Numbered from the stretch's first letter, positions 1 through 8,573 are shown. The stretch is 64,000 bases of DNA from Paracoccaceae bacterium (GCA_033344815.1 JAWPMR010000001.1:2156136-2220135); one strand, 5' to 3'. Numbers and translations: made by a program. Notes: generated from the letters alone by a model not told the origin.

Positions 1-2
1 AT

Positions 3-350
3 GAAATTGGCAGCGGCCAATACACCGGGACCAATGCCGTTAATGCGTATCGCGCGGAGTTTGATCCGGTCGCTGAATTCGTACCGGCCGAGTTGGATGG
101 CGCGCCGGGAACACGCGATGCGCATTGGGACGAAACATGGGCCGGCGGGCCGAACGAGCTGATGACCGGATATGTTGAGCCACCTCTATTTCTGAGCGAG
201 ACAACAATCGCGTCCTTCCGAGACCTGGGTTATGAAACTCGTGCGGTGGTCACAGCCATCCCGCTCCCGTCCGGGATATGGTTGACCATTGGCGGATTCG
301 GGTTGCTGATGGTGCCGCGGCTGACAAAACGCCGGCTTCGCACCGGTTGA
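3..350 (+). CDS. Leishmanolysin-like secreted protein with VPLPA-type C-terminal sorting tail (3' end only)
   Basis: The reading frame is open from base 3, so the gene begins outside the window and only about 115 C-terminal residues are seen. The part HWDETWAGGPNELMTG (around residues 39-54 of the fragment) resembles the region after the zinc site of leishmanolysin-family (M8) metallopeptidases, which commonly reads HW.E....NELMTG. The last 30 residues carry the tripartite pattern of a VPLPA/PEP-CTERM sorting signal: the motif AIPLPSG, a hydrophobic helix (IWLTIGGFGLLMV) and a basic end (TKRRLRTG). This suggests an exported protein processed by an exosortase-like system. The catalytic HExxH would lie upstream and cannot be checked. 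A GTTGAGC/GCTCAAC hairpin overlaps the stop codon. Confidence 0.6.
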   Translation, partial: EIGSGQYTGTNAVNAYRAEFDPVAEFVPAELDGAPGTRDAHWDETWAGGPNELMTGYVEPPLFLSETTIASFRDLGYETRAVVTAIPLPSGIWLTIGGFGLLMVPRLTKRRLRTG

Positions 351-378
351 GCATTCGCTCAACGCTCTTTGAGGCGAT

Positions 379-580
379 GGGGGAGACAAGACACCGCGCA
401 TAAGCATGGATCACACCTTTGTGGCAATGCCAGATATGATTGCCACTTCAAGTGGCACTTTGCGAAACACGTCTCCATCCTGCATCGAGCTGAGCACTCC
501 CGATCCTCGGTCTGACCGTTCCTGCCATCATTCTGCGCGATACTTGGCGAAAAGGGCTGCGTCAGGGTCTTGTCTCCCCC
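379..580. repeat. 202-bp segment bounded by 14-bp perfect inverted repeats (MITE-like remnant?)
   Basis: GGGGGAGACAAGAC at 379-392 is repeated exactly in inverted orientation at 567-580. The segment between has no convincing gene. Size and structure would fit a small non-autonomous element or an IS relic, but I see no target-site duplication, so this is only a structural observation. Bases 351-633 contain nothing else that I can assign. Confidence 0.4.
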
Positions 581-633
581 CCGGCTCAACTCCAGAGCAC
601 GCAGCACTCTTTTGGCGCTGAAAACCTGTCGAG

Positions 634-1101
634 TCAGGCAAACGTGTAGAGAATGCGCCAATCCGCCATCAGCACGGCCCGCGCCGCACCTTCAACACGA
701 ACAGTCACACCAGTGAGCACCATCAGGGAACCATCTGGTCTGGACTCCAAAGACCGCAGAGTAAACGTTGCCAGCATCCGGGCACCCGCCGGCACCGGTC
801 CGGTAAACCTGACCCGGTCAAAACCATAGTTGAGCGATGCAACCTGTCCCTCAATCTGGGGCACACCGCTGTAGGCCATGGCCGACAACATCGACAGCGT
901 CAAAAACCCATGCGCCACCGTGCCATCAAATCCCGCAGCACTACCAACGGACGGATCCAGGTGGATGGCCTGCCAATCCTCGGTTACATCGGCAAAGGCA
1001 TCAATGCGCGCCTGTGAGATTTCCACCCAATCGGAACGGCCAATTTCCTGCCCTTCCATCGCTTTCAGAGCAGACAGTGAAAGAGACGCAGGTACGGACA
1101 C
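634..1101 (-). CDS. MaoC-like dehydratase (R-specific enoyl-CoA hydratase fold)
   Basis: A 155-residue single hot-dog domain protein. The hydratase motif is seen at residues 36-50 (FADVTEDWQAIHLDP), with Asp42 and His47 in the positions of the catalytic pair in R-specific enoyl-CoA hydratases, followed by the conserved HGFLTLSML helix. Proteins of this family hydrate trans-2-enoyl-CoA or act on related acyl-CoAs in the cytoplasm. It lies 4 bp after dat and in the same direction as dgcN-dgcA-dat, so it is probably the last gene of that operon. Its link to D-amino-acid metabolism is not obvious from sequence and it may simply be co-transcribed. Substrate unknown. Confidence 0.8.
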   Translation of the reverse strand: MSVPASLSLSALKAMEGQEIGRSDWVEISQARIDAFADVTEDWQAIHLDPSVGSAAGFDGTVAHGFLTLSMLSAMAYSGVPQIEGQVASLNYGFDRVRFTGPVPAGARMLATFTLRSLESRPDGSLMVLTGVTVRVEGAARAVLMADWRILYTFA

Positions 1102-1105
1102 CGCG

Positions 1106-1966
1106 TCAGATCGCAGCTTTCAGGCTTTCCTCAAGGTATATCTCACGTAAACGCGGTGCCACGCGGCCGGGCACACCTTCTCCCAATGCCACCCCATCGA
1201 TTTCAACGACCGGCATTACAAATGTGCTGGCGGAGGTGATAAACGCCTCATCCGCGTCCTTAGCCTCATCAATGGTGAAATTGCGCTCCTCAACTTCCAT
1301 CTGCGCCTCTTGCGCAAACCGCAACACCGCGGCCCGGGTGATCCCATGCAGAATATCATTGCTCAGTGCCCGCGTGATGATCTTGTTGCCCTTGACGATA
1401 TAGGCGTTGTTGCTGGTGCCCTCGGTCACGAACCCATCCTCGATCATCCAGGCATCATCGGCGCCGGCTTTCTTGGCCATCATCTTGCCCATTGACGGAT
1501 AAAGCAGTTGCACCGTCTTGATGTCACGCCGTCCCCACCGAATGTCCTCAATACTGATGACTTTCATGCCTTTTTGCGCCGCCGGGCTGTTGGCAAGGCC
1601 GGGCTTGGACTGGGTAAACAACACGATCGTTGGATCGGTTGTCTCAGGGTCGGGGAAGACAAAATCACGATCTCCGGGTGCGCCACGCGTGATCTGAAGG
1701 TAAATCATGCCCTCATCAATCTCGTTCACCCGTACCAGCTCCCGGTGAACTTCAAGAAGGTCTTCCAGGCTGATCGGATTGCGCATGTCCAGCGCCTCCA
1801 GAGAGCGCTGCAATCGCACTGCGTGGCCGTCAAAATCAATCAGTTTCCCGCCCAGAACAGAGGTGACCTCATAGACGCCATCCGCCATCAGAAAGCCCCG
1901 GTCAAAGATTGAAACAGATGCCTCGTTTTCGGGCAGGTAGTCGCCATTCAGATAAACCGTGCGCAT
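1106..1966 (-). CDS. dat: D-amino-acid transaminase (PLP fold-type IV)
   Basis: A 286-residue class IV aminotransferase. The start MRTVYLNGDYL was chosen because AGGAG stands 6 bp upstream of this ATG. Features of D-alanine aminotransferases are present: FDRGFLMADGVYE near residues 21-33, the catalytic Lys150 in DIKTVQLLYP, and EGTSNNAYIV after it, which binds the PLP phosphate. The family interconverts D-alanine or D-glutamate with 2-oxo acids. It directly follows dgcA (61 bp gap) in an operon with dgcN, which supports a role in catabolism of D-amino acids, for example feeding D-alanine nitrogen into D-glutamate. Branched-chain aminotransferase is the main alternative, but the DIK motif and RGAPGDRDFVFP segment favour the D-specific branch. 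Confidence 0.85.
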   Translation of the reverse strand: MRTVYLNGDYLPENEASVSIFDRGFLMADGVYEVTSVLGGKLIDFDGHAVRLQRSLEALDMRNPISLEDLLEVHRELVRVNEIDEGMIYLQITRGAPGDRDFVFPDPETTDPTIVLFTQSKPGLANSPAAQKGMKVISIEDIRWGRRDIKTVQLLYPSMGKMMAKKAGADDAWMIEDGFVTEGTSNNAYIVKGNKIITRALSNDILHGITRAAVLRFAQEAQMEVEERNFTIDEAKDADEAFITSASTFVMPVVEIDGVALGEGVPGRVAPRLREIYLEESLKAAI

Positions 1967-2027
1967 GTCATTCTCCTTCTGCGGGGTCCTTCCCCACACG
2001 TTCACAAACCCAGATATCCGGTGACGC

Positions 2028-2993
2028 CTATCCCCACAACCCGGCTTCGGGCGGGTGCACGCCCATTTCGTCGAAAACCAACGCGTTATCGCGGTCTTCG
2101 GCCAACAACAACGGCCCGTCCAGATCCGTCACACGTGCACCTTGCGCCAAAATCGTCGCCGGGGCCATGGCGAGACTGGAACCCACCATGCAGCCCACCA
2201 TCACATCATATCCAAGCGCCAGACCCTCGCGCCGCAAGGCCAGCGCCTCTGTCAGCCCACCAGCCTTGTCCAGCTTGATGTTGATCATGTCGTATTTGCC
2301 CCTGAGACCCGGCAAGCTGGCGCGATCATGGCAGCTTTCATCAGCACAAACCGGCACCGGACGCTCCAGCCCGATCAGCGCATCATCCTCCCCGGCAGGC
2401 AGAGGTTGCTCAACCAATTGCACACCCAATCGTACCAAATGCGGCGCCAAATCGGCATAGATTTCCGCGCTCCAGCCTTCATTAGCGTCAATAATGATCC
2501 GCGATTTGGGCGCACCTGCACGAACCGCTTCAAGCCGGGGCATGTCATCCGGCGTGCCCAGCTTGATCTTTAACAAGGGCCGATGCGCATGTTCACGCGC
2601 CTGCATGCGCATCTTCTCAGGTGCATCCAACGACAGCGTATAAGCGGTGATTTCAGGCTGCGGCGCAGGCAGTCCGGCCAACTCCCACGCGCGTTTGCCT
2701 GCGCGTTTCGCCTCCAGATCCCACAGCGCACAATCCACAGCATTGCGCGCGGCCCCGGCAGGCAGCGCATCAAAAAGCGCTGGCCGCGTCAAATCTCCAG
2801 ACAGGCTTTCAATCTGCGCCGTTACACTTTCCAACGTTTCATCATAGCGCGCATAGGGAACGCATTCGCCCCACCCCTCACAGGTGCCGTCCTTGATCCG
2901 AACGCTTAAAACCCTGGCCTCTGATCGCGACCCGCGACTGATCGTAAAGACCTGCGCAAGACGAAACACATCCCAGCTAACAGCGATTTCCAT
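2028..2993 (-). CDS. dgcA: N-acetyl-D-glutamate racemase / dipeptide epimerase family
   Basis: An enolase-superfamily protein of 321 residues, starting at MEIAVSWDVF with GAAAGG shortly upstream. The muconate-lactonising/dipeptide-epimerase residues are all visible: K142-x-K144 (LKIKLGT), metal ligands Asp169 (IDANEGW), Glu195 (VEQPLP) and Asp218 (CADESC), and the second general base around Lys240 (NIKLDKAGG). Annotated homologues are L-Ala-D/L-Glu epimerases, but next to a DUF1611 gene the family member is DgcA, which racemises N-acetyl-D-glutamate to the L form in the marine bacterial D-glutamate pathway. The neighbour upstream is dgcN, so I favour DgcA. Peptidoglycan dipeptide epimerase remains the alternative. 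Confidence 0.82.
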   Translation of the reverse strand: MEIAVSWDVFRLAQVFTISRGSRSEARVLSVRIKDGTCEGWGECVPYARYDETLESVTAQIESLSGDLTRPALFDALPAGAARNAVDCALWDLEAKRAGKRAWELAGLPAPQPEITAYTLSLDAPEKMRMQAREHAHRPLLKIKLGTPDDMPRLEAVRAGAPKSRIIIDANEGWSAEIYADLAPHLVRLGVQLVEQPLPAGEDDALIGLERPVPVCADESCHDRASLPGLRGKYDMINIKLDKAGGLTEALALRREGLALGYDVMVGCMVGSSLAMAPATILAQGARVTDLDGPLLLAEDRDNALVFDEMGVHPPEAGLWG

Positions 2994-3000
2994 GCTCACC

Positions 3001-3040
3001 CTTTCTTTTGGCGACAAATACTCCCGCCGGAGGCTCCGAC
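3001..3040 (+). repeat. Copy 1 of a dispersed intergenic element (TTTCTTTTGGC...)
   Basis: CTTTCTTTTGGCGACAAATA followed by CTCCCGCCGGAGGCTCC lies between dgcA and dgcN. Two relatives sit at 5800-5826 and 33550-33612, both on the + strand and both between genes. The second half folds as a short GC-rich hairpin (GCCGGAGGC). Confidence 0.5.
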
Positions 3041-3059
3041 GCAAAAAACACCCGACACT

Positions 3060-4061
3060 CTAAAGATCAGCAAGCGCCTCCGCCAATCGCGCCGCACCGT
3101 GGCGAAAAGGATCAACCGTGGGCACACCAAGCCGTGCTTCAACCTCGGCACAATAATCCGTGGCCTCCTGCTCGCTCAGATGTTGCGTGTTGATCGACAC
3201 ACCAACGACCTTGCAATCAGGGTTTGCCACATGCGCAAACTGCAGCGCCGTATCGCGCACCGCTTCGATGCTGGGCAGTGGATACCCCGGCAAGCCGCGC
3301 ATGTGTTTGCGCGTCGGCTCATGGCAAATGATCAGAGCGTCCGGCTGACCGCCATGGATCAACGCAAGTGTCACCCCGGAATAAGACACATGGAACAAGC
3401 TCCCCTGCCCCTCGATGATATCCCAGTGATCCTCTTCATTGTCCGGCGTCAGGTATTCAACGGCCCCTGCCATGAAATCCGCAATCACCGCATCCAGGGG
3501 CACGCCATGACCCGTGATCAAGATGCCGGTCTGGCCCGTGGCGCGGAACGTGCTTTTCATATCCTTCTCACGCATCGACGCATCCAGCGCCAAAGCGGTA
3601 TACATCTTGCCCGCCGAACAATCGGTCCCCACGGCCAGAACGCGCTTTCCGGCCCGCTTGACACCGTTTGCAATCGGATAAGCGTCCGTGGGCACGCGCA
3701 CGTCATGCAAGGTACCGCCATGCACCTGAGCCGCCGCCATCAGTTCAGATTCATCGCGCAACAGGTTATGCAACCCGCTGGCCAGATCAAACCCCATCTC
3801 CAACGCTTCCACCAGCACGCGACGCCATTCCTTGCTGATGTACCCGCCACGATTGGCCACGCCGATGACAACGGTTTTTGCCCCCGCGTCCCTGGCCTCT
3901 TGCAAGGACATGTCCTGCAATCCCACGTCCGCCTTGCAACCTTCCATGCGGAACTGGCCCACGGCGTTTTCAGGACGCCAGTCCTTGATGCCTTGCGCAA
4001 CTTTTGCGGCCAATTGATCGGGCGCATCGCCCAGGAACAAAAGATATGGTGTTTCGATCAT
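3060..4061 (-). CDS. dgcN: D-glutamate N-acetyltransferase (DUF1611 family)
   Basis: A 333-residue DUF1611 protein. The N-terminal domain (to about residue 130) is Rossmann-like, and the C-terminal P-loop domain opens with GTDCSAGK at residues 145-152, then HGVPLDAVIADF and EGQGSLFHVSYSGVTLALIHG, all typical of the family. DgcN acetylates D-glutamate to N-acetyl-D-glutamate, the first step of the DgcN-DgcA route known from marine Proteobacteria and halophilic archaea. It is the first gene of a leftward operon with dgcA (66 bp downstream), dat and maoC. The promoter should be in the 249-bp gap to mcl1, which contains the palindrome CGAATAATTCG (4162-4172). Older annotations of DUF1611 as a generic NTPase are the fallback. 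Confidence 0.82.
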   Translation of the reverse strand: MIETPYLLFLGDAPDQLAAKVAQGIKDWRPENAVGQFRMEGCKADVGLQDMSLQEARDAGAKTVVIGVANRGGYISKEWRRVLVEALEMGFDLASGLHNLLRDESELMAAAQVHGGTLHDVRVPTDAYPIANGVKRAGKRVLAVGTDCSAGKMYTALALDASMREKDMKSTFRATGQTGILITGHGVPLDAVIADFMAGAVEYLTPDNEEDHWDIIEGQGSLFHVSYSGVTLALIHGGQPDALIICHEPTRKHMRGLPGYPLPSIEAVRDTALQFAHVANPDCKVVGVSINTQHLSEQEATDYCAEVEARLGVPTVDPFRHGAARLAEALADL

Positions 4062-4161
4062 GGTATATCCCCCGAGTCGGTGTTTGCTCGCAATCTCGCG
4101 GAATTCTGGCGCAATGACATCTCGGAATCACATGTTTGACGTCTGAATTGAGAACTTTCTT

Positions 4162-4172
4162 CGAATAATTCG
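4162..4172. promoter_or_regulatory. Palindrome in dgcN-mcl1 intergenic region
   Basis: CGAATAATTCG is a perfect 11-bp palindrome in an AT-rich patch about 100 bp upstream of dgcN and 140 bp upstream of mcl1. It could be an operator for either divergent unit. No regulator gene lies beside it, so this is only a candidate site. Confidence 0.25.
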
Positions 4173-4310
4173 GGAAAAATGGCAATAATTAAGCGCATCT
4201 ACACCATGCGCCGCAGAATGCTGCAACTGCAAAATCCCCTTGCGAGCACGCGCGCAATTTAATAACTGCTGAGGCGATCAGATCGACATTTTATTACACC
4301 GAGGTCCGCC

Positions 4311-5267
4311 ATGAGTTTCAAGATCCAGCCCGCCGCCCCTGCCCGTCCAAACCGATGTCAGCTCTTCGGGCCCGGCTCACGCCCTGCGATTTTTGAAAAA
4401 ATGGCCGCCTCGGCTGCGGATGTGATCAACCTTGACCTCGAAGACAGCGTGGCCCCCTCGGACAAGGACAGCGCACGCGCCAATGTCATCGCGGCGGTAT
4501 CGGATGTCGACTGGGGCAATAAAACCCTGTCAGTCCGCATCAATGGGCTGGACACACCGTTCTGGTATCGCGACGTAGTTGATCTGTTGGAACAAGCCGG
4601 GGACCGGCTGGACCAGATCATGATCCCCAAGGTGGGCTGCGCAGGCGACATCTATGCCGTGGACGCGCTGGTCACATCCGTGGAGGCCGCAAAAGGGCGC
4701 GACAAGAAAATCAGCTTTGAGGTGATCATCGAATCCGCCGCTGGCATCGCCCATGTTGAAGAAATCGCAGCCAGTTCGCCACGATTGCAGGCGATGAGCC
4801 TCGGAGCCGCCGATTTCGCCGCCTCCATGGGCATGCAAACAACAGGCATCGGCGGGACACAGGAAAACTATTACATGCACTATCAGGGCCAGAAACACTG
4901 GTCCGATCCATGGCACTGGGCACAGGCAGCCATTGTCGCGGCCTGCCGCACCCATGGCGTTCTACCTGTTGACGGCCCGTTTGGTGACTTTTCCGATGAT
5001 GATGGTTTCCGCGCGCAGGCGCGCCGTTCTGCGACCCTGGGTATGGTCGGCAAATGGGCGATCCACCCCAAACAGGTTGCCATCGCAAATGAGGTCTTCA
5101 CCCCCTCAGACGCAGCCGTCGCCGAGGCCCGCGAAATCCTTGCAGCCATGGCAGACGCCAAGGCCAAAGGCGAAGGCGCGACGGTCTACAAGGGCCGCCT
5201 CGTCGACATTGCCTCCATCAAGCAGGCCGAGGTGATCGTGCGACAATCGGAAATGATCAACGGTTGA
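4311..5267 (+). CDS. mcl1: L-malyl-CoA/beta-methylmalyl-CoA lyase
   Basis: 318 residues, the same length as Mcl1 of Rhodobacter sphaeroides and very similar along its whole length as I recall that protein. The HpcH/HpaI aldolase fold is marked by LFGPGSRPAIFEKMAASAAD near residue 20, INLDLEDSVAP, PKVGCAGD, the metal-binding Glu in SFEVIIESAAGI, and MSLGAADFAASMG. The enzyme reversibly cleaves malyl-CoA to acetyl-CoA and glyoxylate and beta-methylmalyl-CoA to propionyl-CoA and glyoxylate. It serves the ethylmalonyl-CoA pathway for acetate assimilation, which suits a cell that ends taurine breakdown at acetyl-CoA. It stands alone, with its own promoter region shared divergently with dgcN. Confidence 0.93.
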   Translation: MSFKIQPAAPARPNRCQLFGPGSRPAIFEKMAASAADVINLDLEDSVAPSDKDSARANVIAAVSDVDWGNKTLSVRINGLDTPFWYRDVVDLLEQAGDRLDQIMIPKVGCAGDIYAVDALVTSVEAAKGRDKKISFEVIIESAAGIAHVEEIAASSPRLQAMSLGAADFAASMGMQTTGIGGTQENYYMHYQGQKHWSDPWHWAQAAIVAACRTHGVLPVDGPFGDFSDDDGFRAQARRSATLGMVGKWAIHPKQVAIANEVFTPSDAAVAEAREILAAMADAKAKGEGATVYKGRLVDIASIKQAEVIVRQSEMING

Positions 5268-5327
5268 CGCAAGTTTGATTTGGTTTTTGCGCCTGCGCAT
5301 GTCTGGATCAGCGCGAAGGAGTCCGCC

Positions 5328-5798
5328 ATGTACCGCATCTTTGCCACCATCCTTGCCGCAGTGTGGATCTCATCCGCCCAGGCGCAATATATTGACCTGC
5401 GCGAGGGTTGGGTGGTGATCCCCACACAAAAGACCCACGCCAACTTGCTGGCTGACCTGAAAAAAGCCGTAAAGTCGCATAAAATGGGCGTCGTGACGCA
5501 GGCAGGTCCAACCGATACGGCACGCAATCGCGGCATCACCATTCCCGAAAACCGCGTCGTGGGCGTGTTCAACAATGACTTCGCTGTCAAGATCCTGAAC
5601 CTTTCCACTGCCGCAATGATCGAAGCGCCTGTCCGCTTCTACGTCACGGAAAACACCGACGGTACCGCAACCCTCTCCTATAAAACACCTGGATTTGTCT
5701 TTGCACCCTATCAGGATGAGGGCGGCGCAGCCCTTAAAGCCCTCACCGATGAACTCGACCAACGTTTTGAAACCATTGCCGATGCCGCGACGCGTTAG
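5328..5798 (+). CDS. DUF302 domain protein with signal peptide
   Basis: 156 residues from the ATG preceded by GAAGGAG (7-bp spacing). Residues 1-19 form a signal peptide (MYRIFATILAAVWISSAQAQ), so the product is periplasmic. The mature part is a DUF302 domain: a heat-like segment with ALVTQ-type core (MGVVTQAGPTDTARNRGI), then RVVGVFNNDFAVKILNLS and IEAPVRFYVTENTDGTATLSYKTP. The function of DUF302 is not established. The gene lies 60 bp after mcl1 in the same direction but has its own ribosome site, and the copy 2 intergenic repeat follows immediately. Confidence 0.75.
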   Translation: MYRIFATILAAVWISSAQAQYIDLREGWVVIPTQKTHANLLADLKKAVKSHKMGVVTQAGPTDTARNRGITIPENRVVGVFNNDFAVKILNLSTAAMIEAPVRFYVTENTDGTATLSYKTPGFVFAPYQDEGGAALKALTDELDQRFETIADAATR

Positions 5799-5799
5799 A

Positions 5800-5826
5800 C
5801 TTCTTTTGGCCAAAAATACTCATATC
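5800..5826 (+). repeat. Copy 2 of the TTTCTTTTGGC intergenic element
   Basis: ACTTCTTTTGGCCAAAAATACTC begins directly after the DUF302 stop codon and matches the first half of the elements at 3001 and 33550. This copy lacks the GC-rich hairpin half. Confidence 0.5.
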
Positions 5827-5842
5827 CCGCCCTTAACTGCCC

Positions 5843-6295
5843 TCACGCCCGCTCATCTTTGGGCGAGCCCATGACCACATAGGACGTGATCGAAGTGACC
5901 TGTGGCAAGGCGCCCAGTTTGTCAGTGTGAAACATCTTGTAACTGGGCAAATCGGCGCATTCGATGCGCAACAGATACTCAATGGATCCGGTGATATTGT
6001 GACATTCCACCACCTCCGGCGCGCGCGAAATCGCCCGCTCGAAAGCTTCCTGCGAGGCCTTGGAATGATCACCCAACCCGACACCGATGTACGCGACAAA
6101 CCCAATGCCCAAAGGAGTCGGATCCAACACCACGCGGTACCCTTTGATCACACCACTGCGTTCAAGCTCCTGCACCCGGCGCAGACAGGCCGAGGGCGAC
6201 AGTCCCACGCGCTCCGCCAGTTCCAGATTGCTGACACGCCCATCGCGTTTCAGCTCACGCAATATTTGACCGCTTTTCTCATCAATGCTAGCCAT
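5843..6295 (-). CDS. Lrp/AsnC family transcriptional regulator
   Basis: 150 residues from MASIDEKSGQIL, chosen because it is the normal beginning of the Lrp N-terminal helix-turn-helix. The HTH runs over about residues 20-45 (NLELAERVGLSPSACLRRVQELE) and is followed by the GVIKGYRVVLDP linker and a C-terminal RAM ligand-binding domain (HNITGSIEYLLRIECADLPSYKMF). Members bind amino acids and control transport or catabolic genes. It is divergent from a LysE-family exporter with about 73 bp between starts, the usual pairing in which the Lrp protein controls the exporter in response to an amino acid. Ligand unknown. Confidence 0.88.
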   Translation of the reverse strand: MASIDEKSGQILRELKRDGRVSNLELAERVGLSPSACLRRVQELERSGVIKGYRVVLDPTPLGIGFVAYIGVGLGDHSKASQEAFERAISRAPEVVECHNITGSIEYLLRIECADLPSYKMFHTDKLGALPQVTSITSYVVMGSPKDERA

Positions 6296-6368
6296 AAGTT
6301 GCGAAATTACCGCACGCCCGCGCAAGAACGCAACTAAAAATCCGATAAACCGGCTGATGATTGCAACT

Positions 6369-6965
6369 ATGACACTTGAAATCCTCTCCGCCTTGATCCT
6401 CTTTGCTTTCGTCAGCTCCGCCACTCCGGGGCCAAACAACCTGATGCTGATGGCCTCAGGCGCAAATTACGGTTTCATCCGCTCAATCCCACATATGCTG
6501 GGGATTTCCATCGGATTCACCGTCATGATCATCTTGGTCGGGGCGGGTCTGTCGCAGATCTTTGACAGTTACCCGATCAGCCACAGGATCCTGAAAATCA
6601 TATCCGTGGGCTATCTGGCCTATCTCGCATGGAAAATAGCCACTGCTGCCGCGATCAAAAAGGACAGCGCGCAGGGCACACCGATGACCTTCCTTCAGGC
6701 CGCTGCTTTCCAATGGGTCAACCCCAAAGCCTGGGCGATGGCGCTGACCGCCCTGTCGGTCTATGCGCCGGGCCAGACCCTGGCCGCCTTTGCGTTGGTG
6801 GCTCTGGTATTTGGTCTTGTGAACCTGCCCTCGATCACACTCTGGACCATGATGGGCCAGCAAATGGCGCGTCTGCTGACTAATCCTTTTCGCTTGCAAA
6901 TCTTCAACTGGAGCATGGCCGCGATGCTCATTGCGTCGCTTTATCCGGTGCTCTGGCCCGCCTGA
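6369..6965 (+). CDS. LysE family amino-acid exporter
   Basis: 198 residues from [10 protein letters not shown]; an ATG 12 bp upstream is an alternative start. The family signature [13 protein letters not shown] is at residues 16-28 and the protein has about six membrane helices, including [13 protein letters not shown] and [16 protein letters not shown], the latter being the second conserved LysE/RhtB motif. Such carriers export basic amino acids, homoserine or threonine. The divergent Lrp gene is probably its regulator. No clear Shine-Dalgarno sequence precedes either start. Confidence 0.85.
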   Translation: MTLEILSALILFAFVSSATPGPNNLMLMASGANYGFIRSIPHMLGISIGFTVMIILVGAGLSQIFDSYPISHRILKIISVGYLAYLAWKIATAAAIKKDSAQGTPMTFLQAAAFQWVNPKAWAMALTALSVYAPGQTLAAFALVALVFGLVNLPSITLWTMMGQQMARLLTNPFRLQIFNWSMAAMLIASLYPVLWPA

Positions 6966-7029
6966 CACCCGTTGCAATGCCCTGCAATGCCCGCCATATA
7001 AAGGTCGAGCAACAAAAGACAGGCGCCCC

Positions 7030-7992
7030 ATGACTCAATACATGGATTTCGAGAAACCGCTGGCTGAAATCGAAGGCAAAGCGGAAGAACTGCGTGCGCT
7101 GGCCCGCGCCAGTGAGGAAATGGACGTCACGGACGAGGCCGCCGCATTGGACGCCAAGGCCAGCACGATGCTGGTGGATCTTTACAAATCGCTGACGCCC
7201 TGGCGCAAATGTCAGGTCGCGCGTCACCCCGAGCGCCCGCATTGCCATGATTACATCAAGGCGCTCTTCACCGATTACACGCCCTTGGCCGGCGACCGTA
7301 ACTTTGCCGATGATCATGCGGTGATGGGCGGATTGGCCCGGTTCAACGACCAGCCGGTCATTGTGATCGGTCATGAAAAGGGACATGATACCAAATCTCG
7401 CATCGAACGTAATTTCGGCATGGCGCGCCCCGAAGGATACCGCAAGGCAATCCGCCTGATGGACATTGCCCACCGTTTTAATCTGCCCGTGATCACGCTG
7501 GTGGACACGCCGGGCGCCTATCCCGGCAAGGGGGCTGAGGAACGCGGCCAGTCTGAGGCTATCGCGCGCGCCACTGAGAAATGCCTGCAGATCGGTGTAC
7601 CACTGGTTTCGGTGATCATCGGCGAGGGCGGCTCAGGCGGCGCTGTCGCCTTTGCGACGGCCAACCGTGTGGCAATGCTGGAGCATTCGGTTTATTCGGT
7701 AATCAGCCCGGAGGGCTGTGCCTCGATCTTGTGGAAAGACGCCGAAAAGATGCGCGAAGCCGCAGAGGCGTTGCGCCTGACGGCGGATGATCTGAAACAA
7801 CTGGGCGTCATTGACCGGATCATTCCCGAACCGACAGGCGGCGCGCACAGAAACGCAGGGCACGCCATTGCCGCCGTCGGGCGCGCAATCGAAGGTATGC
7901 TCAAGGATCTCAAGACCAAAGACGCGGCCGAGCTTGTCAAAGATCGCCGTACCAAATTCATCGAAATCGGAGCGAAAGGGCTCGCCGCCTGA
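7030..7992 (+). CDS. accA: Acetyl-CoA carboxylase carboxyltransferase subunit alpha
   Basis: 320 residues, the standard AccA length. The start [17 protein letters not shown] matches the family N-terminus. Seen motifs are [17 protein letters not shown], then [29 protein letters not shown] (split here across two conserved blocks), [10 protein letters not shown] and [12 protein letters not shown], the last forming the carboxybiotin and acetyl-CoA pockets. With AccD it transfers carboxyl from biotin-BCCP to acetyl-CoA to make malonyl-CoA, the committed step of fatty-acid synthesis. It is monocistronic here, facing a GNAT gene whose stop lies 3 bp away. Confidence 0.96.
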   Translation: MTQYMDFEKPLAEIEGKAEELRALARASEEMDVTDEAAALDAKASTMLVDLYKSLTPWRKCQVARHPERPHCHDYIKALFTDYTPLAGDRNFADDHAVMGGLARFNDQPVIVIGHEKGHDTKSRIERNFGMARPEGYRKAIRLMDIAHRFNLPVITLVDTPGAYPGKGAEERGQSEAIARATEKCLQIGVPLVSVIIGEGGSGGAVAFATANRVAMLEHSVYSVISPEGCASILWKDAEKMREAAEALRLTADDLKQLGVIDRIIPEPTGGAHRNAGHAIAAVGRAIEGMLKDLKTKDAAELVKDRRTKFIEIGAKGLAA

Positions 7993-7995
7993 GGT

Positions 7996-8478
7996 TCAGG
8001 ACGCAGGTTTCAGCGTGATACTGAAACGGGGCCCGGGCGCGTCCAGTCGATCAAACCCGAGGGCAGGATATATTGCATGCACCAGGGTATTCTCCGGATG
8101 GGTGCCCACGGCGAGATATCGGCACCCTTGCTGCTCCGCAACTGTTTGACTGGCCTCAATCAACGCTTTGGCGACACCGGTTCTGCGCGCTTCCGGCACG
8201 ACGTAAAGGTGATGCAGATCCATACCCCGCATCCCATACTGCACCCTTGCCAGGGGACAGAGCGCTGCATAGCCGACGCATGTCCCCCGCAATTCCGCCA
8301 GCAGGACCCGAACCCAGGGGTTTGGCCCAAGAATGTCACGCGCCAGTTCCTCGCGCGTGACGGTGGCCACATCGCCGTGATGCGTGGCCAGTTTCGCCAC
8401 CATCCCTGCCACGACCGACAGGTCCGCCGCTGACGCAGGCCTGATTTGTCCACAGAATTTTAGTTTTTCTTTTTCCAT
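7996..8478 (-). CDS. GNAT family N-acetyltransferase
   Basis: 160 residues with the GNAT fold: an N-terminal strand (IRPASAADLSVVAGMVAKL), then the acetyl-CoA-binding motif A (MDLHHLYVVPEARRTGVAKALIEASQ, with R-R-T-G-V-A as the pyrophosphate loop) and the C-terminal ALGFDRL motif. The substrate cannot be told. It converges on accA with a 3-bp gap. The upstream 150 bp is unusually AT-rich for this genome. Confidence 0.8.
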   Translation of the reverse strand: MEKEKLKFCGQIRPASAADLSVVAGMVAKLATHHGDVATVTREELARDILGPNPWVRVLLAELRGTCVGYAALCPLARVQYGMRGMDLHHLYVVPEARRTGVAKALIEASQTVAEQQGCRYLAVGTHPENTLVHAIYPALGFDRLDAPGPRFSITLKPAS

Positions 8479-8573
8479 TACAAATATTTACTCGTCAAAA
8501 ACAAACGTGTGACCCCTACACCACGCGCTAAATACAACGTAAAATTGTGTCTAATTAAGGGCAACATTCTGTT

